Assembly (NCBI GenBank): GCA_031431035.1
Contig: JANPCR010000070.1
Span: 1-21,148, forward strand
Reading direction: 5' to 3'
Origin: JANYCG01 sp031431035
Lineage (GTDB): Bacteria; Pseudomonadota; Gammaproteobacteria; Burkholderiales; Burkholderiaceae_C
Length of the DNA stretch: 21,148 bases
How positions within the stretch are numbered: the first letter of the stretch is position 1; each line of letters starts with the position of its first letter. This document shows positions 1-5,569 of the stretch, in pieces. Position numbers and translations under genes: made by a program. The notes under the pieces were generated by a model. That model searched no databases and was not told where the DNA came from. It worked only from the letters and a program-made list of their open reading frames with translations.

Positions 1-204
1 ATGGAAATGCAAGCCCGGTTGGGCGACCAGTCGGCCCAACTGACGCCCGAAATCTGGTCGCAATTTTTACACCTTCAGTCTCCCGCCATGCAGGGCCTGG
101 TGAGCAAAAATATCGAGCAATCCACCAGCATGTTCTCGCAATTGCAGGAGCACATGCAAAAGCAAACCGAGCAAATGTTGGGCACGTTTGGAGTTAAGCG
201 CTGA
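1..204 (+). CDS. phaR: PhaR-like polyhydroxyalkanoate regulator, C-terminal end (partial)
   Basis: The window opens inside this gene. The 67 visible codons end at a TGA at 202-204, and the ATG at position 1 is probably an internal Met. The visible residues are Gln- and Met-rich (LTPEIWSQFL near residues 15-24, then MFSQLQEHMQKQTEQM near 44-59), an amphipathic pattern. In my recollection this matches the C-terminal end of the PHA synthesis repressor PhaR of Burkholderiales, which binds DNA and PHA granules and controls phasin expression. The DNA-binding domain lies outside the window, so the call rests on the tail and on the next gene being rimO, a pairing I associate with this group. A phasin-like protein is the main alternative. 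Confidence 0.66.
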   Translation: MEMQARLGDQSAQLTPEIWSQFLHLQSPAMQGLVSKNIEQSTSMFSQLQEHMQKQTEQMLGTFGVKR

Positions 205-218
205 AATTTTTGAATCAT

Positions 219-270
219 GCGCAGTTTTGGCGCGGCGCTTTTTGGGCCCGCGCCAGAATGAGGGCTGCGC
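219..270. repeat. Nested inverted repeat between phaR and rimO
   Basis: An outer 6-bp arm pair (GCGCAG at 219-224, CTGCGC at 265-270) encloses an 8-bp pair (TGGCGCGG at 228-235, CCGCGCCA at 248-255) with a 12-nt loop. It lies just after the phaR-like stop. No T-run follows on the + strand, so it is not a typical intrinsic terminator. It may stabilise the mRNA 3' end or be a weak terminator. Confidence 0.5.
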
Positions 271-314
271 AGAAAGCTGGGACCAAAGCGCGGAAGAAAG
301 CTGGGACAATAGCG
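271..314. repeat. Two imperfect 24-bp-period direct repeats before rimO
   Basis: The 20-mers at 271-290 and 295-314 match at 18 of 20 positions. Both begin AGAAAGCTGGGAC. The second copy ends 3 nt before the proposed rimO start and contains GACAAT (305-310), which resembles a -10 box. In the first copy the same place reads GACCAA. This looks like a local duplication that may have altered the rimO start region. Confidence 0.7.
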
Positions 315-316
315 GC

Positions 317-1765
317 ATGAGTGAAGTTTTGTCCCCGCCGCCCGCGTTGTCTGGCATGCCCCCTATCCCCAAAATTCCCAAGGTCGGCTTTGTCAGCCTG
401 GGCTGCCCCAAAGCCCTAACCGATTCAGAGCTGATCTTGACGCAATTGAGCGCCGAAGGCTACCTGACCTCCAAAACGTTTCAGGGCGCAGATCTGGTCA
501 TTGTCAACACCTGTGGCTTCATTGACGACGCGGTGAAAGAAAGCCTGGACACGATTGGCGAAGCACTGGCTGAGAATGGCCGCGTGATTGTCACGGGTTG
601 CCTGGGTGCCAAAACCGTCGCGGGCGCAGCGGGTGGTGCTGATGTCAACCTGGTGCGCCAAATGCACCCCAGCGTGCTGGCCGTGACGGGCCCGCACGCC
701 ACGCAAGAGGTGATGGATGCGGTGCATTTGAATCTGCCCAAACCGCACGATCCGTTTGTGGATTTGGTGCCCAACCCGGCGACGAATTCATTCGGTGTGG
801 CGGGTATCAAGCTCACGCCAAGGCATTACGCCTACCTGAAAATCAGCGAAGGCTGTAACCACCGCTGCACGTTTTGCGTCATTCCGTCGATGCGTGGCGA
901 TCTTGTGTCGCGCCCGATTGGCGACGTGCTGAACGAAGCCCGCGCCCTGTTTGAAGGCGGTGTGAAGGAACTGCTGGTGATCAGCCAAGACACCTCGGCT
1001 TACGGTGTGGATGTGAAGTACCGCACGGGCTTTTGGGATGGCAAACCCATCAAAACTCGCATGCTGGACCTGGTGCAGGCGCTGGGCGACATCGCTGAGC
1101 CGTTTGGTGCCTGGGTGCGTTTGCACTACGTTTACCCTTACCCCAGCGTGGACGATGTGCTGCCGCTGATGGCCACTGGGAGTATTTTGCCTTACCTTGA
1201 CGTGCCCTTGCAGCACAGCCACCCGGACGTGTTGAAGCGCATGAAACGCCCCGCCAGCGGCGAAAGAAACCTGGAGCGCATTCAACGCTGGCGCGAAGTC
1301 TGCCCTGAAATCGTGATTCGAAGCACGTTCATCGCCGGATTTCCGGGCGAAACAGAAGCCGAGTTTTCTCACCTGCTGGACTTCATGAAAGAAGCCCAAA
1401 TTGACCGCGCAGGCTGCTTTGCCTACAGCCCCGTGAGCGGCGCGGTTGCCAATGACATTGGTGGCATGCTGCCCCCCGAACTGCGTGAAGAACGCCGCGC
1501 GCGGTTCATGGCCGTGGCCGAAGCCGTGTCAGCCGCCAAATTGCAAAAACGCATCGGTGCGACGATGCAGGTGTTGATCGACTCAGCCCCCGGAATGGGC
1601 AAAAAAGGCGGCATTGGCCGCACCTATGCCGACGCGCCAGAGATTGACGGCGCCGTGAAACTCTTGCCGCCCGAGAAAATCAGCAAAACCCTCAAAGTTG
1701 GCGAATTCACCCGCGCCCGCATTGTTGGCACCCAAGGCCATGACCTAGTGGCCTTGCCGATTTGA
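317..1765 (+). CDS. rimO: Ribosomal protein S12 (Asp) methylthiotransferase RimO
   Basis: A radical-SAM methylthiotransferase that adds a methylthio group to the conserved aspartate of ribosomal protein S12, in the cytoplasm. From the ATG at 317 it is 482 aa. The N-terminal MTTase domain holds three cluster cysteines: Cys30 (SLGCPKALTDSE), Cys66 (NTCGF) and Cys95 (TGCLG). The radical-SAM CxxxCxxC motif is CNHRCTFC, Cys180/184/187. A TRAM-like region ends the protein. The phrase GFVSLGCPK separates RimO from the tRNA enzyme MiaB. The frame stays open upstream to 188, inside phaR, but 317 is the better start because family similarity begins near residue 20. An ATG at 356 is also possible. No Shine-Dalgarno sequence sits at normal spacing before 317. 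Confidence 0.96.
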   Translation: MSEVLSPPPALSGMPPIPKIPKVGFVSLGCPKALTDSELILTQLSAEGYLTSKTFQGADLVIVNTCGFIDDAVKESLDTIGEALAENGRVIVTGCLGAKTVAGAAGGADVNLVRQMHPSVLAVTGPHATQEVMDAVHLNLPKPHDPFVDLVPNPATNSFGVAGIKLTPRHYAYLKISEGCNHRCTFCVIPSMRGDLVSRPIGDVLNEARALFEGGVKELLVISQDTSAYGVDVKYRTGFWDGKPIKTRMLDLVQALGDIAEPFGAWVRLHYVYPYPSVDDVLPLMATGSILPYLDVPLQHSHPDVLKRMKRPASGERNLERIQRWREVCPEIVIRSTFIAGFPGETEAEFSHLLDFMKEAQIDRAGCFAYSPVSGAVANDIGGMLPPELREERRARFMAVAEAVSAAKLQKRIGATMQVLIDSAPGMGKKGGIGRTYADAPEIDGAVKLLPPEKISKTLKVGEFTRARIVGTQGHDLVALPI

Positions 1766-1824
1766 AAAGAACCGCGTGGAATTTGGGGAAATATGACTTT
1801 AGGAAAATTCAAAGTCACGCGAGC

Positions 1825-1859
1825 AAAAAAAAGCGGTTTGAAAATGATTTCAAACCGCT
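1825..1859 (-). terminator. Intrinsic terminator downstream of tRNA-Leu
   Basis: Perfect 12-bp arms (1832-1843 and 1848-1859, AGCGGTTTGAAA and its complement) with a 4-nt loop. Eight A's at 1825-1832 on the + strand become a U-run directly after the hairpin in - strand transcripts, so it best fits termination of tRNA-Leu transcription. On the + strand the hairpin is followed only by ATTTCATT, so it could weakly stop rimO transcripts as well. Confidence 0.82.
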
Positions 1860-1873
1860 ATTTCATTAACATC

Positions 1874-1997
1874 AAATCTCCCTCAGAAATTCATTTATCG
1901 GGATGCAGTGCAAGGCGCAAATCGGAGCAATACATGAGTATTGCGAGGATTTGCAACACAGCAATGCGCCCGAAAAATGGATTTATGAGGGGGATTT
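1874..1997. repeat. 124-bp imperfect palindrome abutting the tRNA-Leu 3' end
   Basis: Arms 1874-1933 and 1938-1997 (60 nt each) surround a 4-nt centre, ATGA. By hand alignment 40 of 60 positions pair. The outer 27 and inner 20 or so positions are well paired and the stretch around 1901-1916 is not. The right arm ends exactly at the base before the encoded CCA of tRNA-Leu (1998-2000), so the palindrome lies between the tRNA and its terminator. I see no reading frame in it. Its form suggests a REP- or MITE-like interspersed element, but no second copy lies in this window. Confidence 0.72.
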
Positions 1998-2082
<85 letters not shown>

Positions 2083-2100
2083 ATCTCAGGAAAGAAGGAG

Positions 2101-2129
2101 ATTGTATCAAAAATATGAACCAAATCAGC
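2101..2129 (-). promoter_or_regulatory. Probable tRNA-Leu promoter
   Basis: On the - strand a TACAAT box (complement of 2101-2106, one mismatch from TATAAT) lies 18 nt before the mature tRNA 5' end. A weak -35 candidate, CTGATT or GCTGAT (complement of about 2123-2129), sits at 16-17 nt spacing inside the first codons of rnr. This predicts a short 5' leader removed by RNase P. The -10 is convincing and the -35 is not. Confidence 0.5.
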
Positions 2130-4469
2130 GGCTTGCTGGACGAAATTGAAGGAAGCATCCAGGGTCATCGCGATGGCCATGGCTTTGTTTCCCGCGACGA
2201 CGGCGGGCCCGACATTTACCTGCCGCCCAATGAAATGCGCGCGGTTTTGCACAAAGACCGGGTCAAAGCCCGCATTGTGCGCAGCGACCGTAAGGGCAGA
2301 CCCGAGGGCCGCGTGGTCGAGATCATCGAGCGCCCGCCGCAACCCATCATTGGTCGCCTGCTGCAAGAAAGCGGCATTTGGCTGGTGGCACCTGAAGACA
2401 AGCGCTACGGCCAGGATGTTCTGATTCCCAAAGGTGCCACGGGCGACGCCAAGGCGGGCCAGGTGGTGGTGGTTGAACTGGTCGAGCCGCCCGCGCTGTT
2501 TGGCCAGCCGGTGGGCCGCGTCAAAGAAGTGCTGGGCGAGATTGACGACCCCGGTATGGAGATTGAAATTGCCGTGCGCAAATACAGCGTGCCGCATGAA
2601 TTTTCAGACGCCTGCATTGCCTTGGCGCGCACCTTGCCAGACAAGGTTTTGCCGGGGGACAAAAAGAACCGCATTGACCTGACGGACATTCCGCTGGTCA
2701 CGATTGACGGAGAAGATGCCCGCGACTTTGACGACGCCGTGTACTGCGAGCCCTCAACCCAGGGCCGCGGCAAGTCCGCCGTCAAAGGCTGGCGGCTGTT
2801 GGTCGCCATTGCCGATGTGAGCCATTACGTGGCCACCGGATCAGCGATTGATGTGGACGCCTACGACCGCGCCACCAGCGTTTATTTTCCGCGTCGGGTC
2901 ATTCCCATGCTGCCCGAAAAACTGTCCAACGGGCTTTGCTCTTTGAACCCGCAAGTCGAGCGCCTGTGCATGGTGTGCGACATGTTCGTGACCGCGCAAG
3001 GCGAAGTGTCGGCCTACCAGTTTTACCCGGCGGTGATGTTCAGCCATGCGCGTTTCACTTACACCGAAGTGGCAGCGATTTTGGCCAACACCAAGGGGCC
3101 AGAGGCGGCGCGTCGCAAAGACCGGGTGAGCGACCTGATGAACCTGCATGACGTTTATTCTGCGTTGCTAACCTCGCGCAATCGCCGTGGGGCGGTCGAT
3201 TTTGAGACGGTCGAGACGCAGATCATTTGCGACGAGAGCGGGCGGATTGAAAAAATTGTGCCCCGCACACGCAATGACGCGCACAAGCTGATTGAAGAAG
3301 CCATGCTGGCCGCCAACGTTTGCAGCGCAGACTTTATTTTGCAAAGCAAGCATGCGGGCTTGTACCGCGTGCACGAAGGCCCTACTCCTGAAAAGCAGGA
3401 AACCCTGCGGGCCTACCTGAAGGCTACCGGCGTGGGCTTGACGATCAGCGACGACCCCAAACCGGGCGAATTTCAAGCCATCGCAGCGGCCACCAAAGAC
3501 CGCCCTGACGCGCAGCAAATTCATTCCATGTTGTTGCGCAGCATGTCCCAGGCCATTTACACGCCGATCAATGCGGGGCATTTTGGCCTGGCGTTTGACG
3601 CGTACACGCATTTCACCAGCCCCATTCGGCGTTACCCGGACTTGCTGGTGCACCGCGTCATCAAGTCCATTTTGACCAAAACCAAGTACCAGCTGCCGGA
3701 TTTGCCAACCCCGGGTGAGGCCCATGCCAAGCTGTCACGGCGTTTGGAAAAAAATCTGGCTTCCAAGGTCAAAGAGCCCGGCCAAAAGCCCAAAAAAGTC
3801 AGCGCCGACAACCTGGCCTGGCAAGCCGCCGGTTTGCATTGCAGCGCCAATGAACGCCGTGCCGATGAGGCCAGCCGCGACGTTGAAGCCTGGTTGAAAT
3901 GCAAGTACATGCGCGAGCATTTGGGCGAGGAATATGGTGGCGTGGTCACTTCGGTCACGACCTTCGGCATTTTTGTCACGCTGGACGCCATGTATGTCGA
4001 AGGGCTGGTGCACATCACCGAACTGGGCGGTGAGTATTTCCGCTTTGACGAGGCGCGCCAGGAACTGCGCGGCGAGCGCTCTGGCATTCGCTATGCGATT
4101 GGTTCCCGAGTGCAAATTCAGGTCAGCCGCGTCGATCTGGATGGTCGAAAAATTGACTTTCGAATGGTGCGTGAAGGCGAAGAGTTGCTGAAGGGCGCGA
4201 TGCGCGACAAAGGCCTCTCGCGTGAGGCAGGCCCGCGTGATTCAGGTCCGCGCGATGCGGGTGCACGCGACGGTGGCAGCCGCGATGGATTGCCCCGCCC
4301 CGGTGGACGCCGAGAGGCTGGCCGGATGGATTCCCCCATGGGCAAGGCCCCTCGCCCTTCTCGCAAGTCACCCGGCGCGGCCTCGCGGGCGCCTAAATCG
4401 GCAGGTTCAGCAGCCAAGACCAGCGGCAAAGGCAAAGAGCGCAGTGGCAAGGCGCGGCGTCGCACCTGA
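2115..4469 (+). CDS. rnr: Ribonuclease R, lacking the N-terminal HTH region
   Basis: A 3'-to-5' hydrolytic exoribonuclease that degrades structured RNA and acts in RNA quality control. From the ATG at 2115 it is 784 aa. Domain order: two cold-shock-like domains (about residues 12-75 and 77-145), the RNB catalytic domain (about 185-530) with metal-binding Asp198, 204, 206 and 207 in the motif IDGEDARDFDDAV, an S1 domain (about 607-690), and a basic Gly/Arg/Ser/Lys tail (about 697-784). These Asp residues match E. coli Asp272/278/280/281, so this protein starts about 74 residues later and lacks the helix-turn-helix region. There is no room for it: the tRNA gene begins 32 bp upstream. An AAGGAG at 2095-2100 is 14 nt before the ATG, which is long spacing. 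An in-frame ATG at 2055 lies inside the tRNA gene and is unlikely. Confidence 0.95.
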   Translation: MNQISGLLDEIEGSIQGHRDGHGFVSRDDGGPDIYLPPNEMRAVLHKDRVKARIVRSDRKGRPEGRVVEIIERPPQPIIGRLLQESGIWLVAPEDKRYGQDVLIPKGATGDAKAGQVVVVELVEPPALFGQPVGRVKEVLGEIDDPGMEIEIAVRKYSVPHEFSDACIALARTLPDKVLPGDKKNRIDLTDIPLVTIDGEDARDFDDAVYCEPSTQGRGKSAVKGWRLLVAIADVSHYVATGSAIDVDAYDRATSVYFPRRVIPMLPEKLSNGLCSLNPQVERLCMVCDMFVTAQGEVSAYQFYPAVMFSHARFTYTEVAAILANTKGPEAARRKDRVSDLMNLHDVYSALLTSRNRRGAVDFETVETQIICDESGRIEKIVPRTRNDAHKLIEEAMLAANVCSADFILQSKHAGLYRVHEGPTPEKQETLRAYLKATGVGLTISDDPKPGEFQAIAAATKDRPDAQQIHSMLLRSMSQAIYTPINAGHFGLAFDAYTHFTSPIRRYPDLLVHRVIKSILTKTKYQLPDLPTPGEAHAKLSRRLEKNLASKVKEPGQKPKKVSADNLAWQAAGLHCSANERRADEASRDVEAWLKCKYMREHLGEEYGGVVTSVTTFGIFVTLDAMYVEGLVHITELGGEYFRFDEARQELRGERSGIRYAIGSRVQIQVSRVDLDGRKIDFRMVREGEELLKGAMRDKGLSREAGPRDSGPRDAGARDGGSRDGLPRPGGRREAGRMDSPMGKAPRPSRKSPGAASRAPKSAGSAAKTSGKGKERSGKARRRT
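4221..4325. repeat. Seven tandem 15-bp repeats in the rnr tail
   Basis: Seven in-frame 15-bp units encode imperfect pentapeptides: REAGP, RDSGP, RDAGA, RDGGS, RDGLP, RPGGR, REAGR (RNase R residues 703-737). They follow the S1 domain and give a flexible, Arg-rich stretch probably used for RNA contact. The codons differ between units, so the array is diverged rather than freshly expanded. Confidence 0.8.
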
Positions 4470-4531
4470 GTCACGGCAGTCTGAATCCATCGATTTGAGC
4501 TTTTGAACCCAATTCACAGGAGATTTTCTAA

Positions 4532-5293
4532 ATGACACAAAAATCCAAAGTCGCCATCGTCACAGGCGCGGGCACCGGCGTGGGCAAAGCGGCTGCGCTG
4601 GCCTTGCTTGAAGGCGGTTACCAGGTCGTCCTGGCGGGACGTCGGCCAGAGCCCTTGGCGGAAGTCCTGGCGCAGTGCAGTGCGGCGGCCCGCCCGCGTG
4701 GCCTGGCGGTGCCCACCGACGTGTCAGACCCCGAATCGGTGAAGGCGCTGTTTGATGCAGCGGTCAAAGCGTTTGGGAGGGTAGATGTGGTGTTCAACAA
4801 CGCGGGCGTCAGCGCGCCGGGCATTCCGCTTGAAGACTTGACTTTGGCGCAATGGAAAAACGTGGTGGACATCAACCTGACCGGCGTGTTTTTGTGCATT
4901 CAGCAGGCGTTTCGGGTGATGAAGTCGCAAACCCCCAGGGGCGGGCGCATCATCAACAACGGCTCGATTTCAGCCACCACGCCGCGCCCCAACTCCATTG
5001 CCTACACCTCCTCCAAACATGGGGTGAAGGGTTTGACCAAAACCGCCGCCCTAGATGGCCGCAAGTACGACATTGCCGTGGGCCAAATCGACATTGGCAA
5101 TGCCGCCACCGAAATGGCGCAGCGCATGGCCACTGGCGTTCAGCAGGCCAATGGAGAGATCGCCATTGAGCCCTTGATGGACGTGAACATTGTGGGTCAA
5201 TCGGTGCTGTACATGGCCAATTTGCCGCTGGAGGCGAATGTGCTGTTTCACACCGTGATGGCGACCAAAATGCCATTTGTGGGACGTGGGTGA
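4532..5293 (+). CDS. SDR family NAD(P)-dependent oxidoreductase
   Basis: A classical short-chain dehydrogenase/reductase of 253 aa, cytoplasmic, substrate unknown. Cofactor motif TGAGTGVG (residues 11-18), NNAG at 89-92, and catalytic residues Asn115 (DINLTG), Ser145 (NGSIS), Tyr158 and Lys162 (YTSSK). Arg37-Arg38 after the second strand (LAGRR) suggests NADP(H) preference. The C-terminal region has an unusual DIGNAATEMAQRM segment where many SDRs have a PG-type loop. The start is supported by CAGGAG at 4517-4522, 9 nt before the ATG. It lies 62 bp after rnr and may be read from the rnr promoter. It ends at the terminator-like palindrome at 5439-5468. Confidence 0.9.
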   Translation: MTQKSKVAIVTGAGTGVGKAAALALLEGGYQVVLAGRRPEPLAEVLAQCSAAARPRGLAVPTDVSDPESVKALFDAAVKAFGRVDVVFNNAGVSAPGIPLEDLTLAQWKNVVDINLTGVFLCIQQAFRVMKSQTPRGGRIINNGSISATTPRPNSIAYTSSKHGVKGLTKTAALDGRKYDIAVGQIDIGNAATEMAQRMATGVQQANGEIAIEPLMDVNIVGQSVLYMANLPLEANVLFHTVMATKMPFVGRG

Positions 5294-5318
5294 TCCGTCT
5301 TTGAATGCATGCGGTGGG

Positions 5319-5342
5319 CTGTCGAGGTGCCTGTCGAGGTGC
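5319..5342. repeat. Perfect 12-bp tandem direct repeat
   Basis: CTGTCGAGGTGC occurs twice back to back (5319-5330 and 5331-5342), directly before the inverted repeat at 5343. It could be the duplicated edge of an inserted element or a simple slippage event. Confidence 0.75.
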
Positions 5343-5375
5343 AATAGTTTGCTATAAAATACATAGCAAACTATT
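5343..5375. repeat. 13-bp perfect inverted repeat, AT-rich intergenic element
   Basis: AATAGTTTGCTAT (5343-5355) and its exact complement (5363-5375) flank a 7-nt loop, AAAATAC. The following sequence, up to about 5405 (GAGCTAGAGGCTTATTTTG), resembles short AT-rich interspersed elements I recall from Comamonadaceae intergenic regions. That resemblance is from memory. Between this and 5438 I see nothing else definable. Confidence 0.65.
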
Positions 5376-5438
5376 GAGTTAATTCGAGAGCTAGAGGCTT
5401 ATTTTGTTCGTATTTTGACGTTTTGGCGCATTTTGAGA

Positions 5439-5468
5439 AAAAGTCATATCACCGGTGATATGACTTTT
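5439..5468. terminator. 30-bp perfect palindrome, probable bidirectional terminator
   Basis: Perfect 15-bp arms with no spacer (5439-5453 and 5454-5468) centred on CACCGGTG. Flanking A's on the left (5438-5442) and T's on the right (5465-5468) give a U-tract after the hairpin on either strand. It lies between the ends of two convergent genes (SDR ending 5293 and nnr ending 5570), as expected for a shared terminator. A regulator binding site cannot be excluded. Confidence 0.68.
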
Positions 5469-5569
5469 CAAAATTGAGTCCAAATTCGTGTGGGCTATGG
5501 ACCGCTGGAATCGCAGTCAAAACGGAAGTCAAAACAGCACTCGAAACCCGCGTTTTCTCCCCGCAAAGC

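Noticed and set aside
788..1399. A 203-codon open frame on the - strand opposite rimO.
   Set aside because: It lies entirely within rimO, whose conserved motifs fix the coding strand. It is His/Gln-rich in the way antisense frames of GC-rich genes often are, and shows no recognisable domain.
5447..5460. TATCACCGGTGATA resembles a lambda repressor operator half-site pair.
   Set aside because: Lambda operators are 17 bp with a GC-containing centre; this one is three bases shorter, single, and not in a promoter region or near any phage gene. The terminator reading fits the context better.
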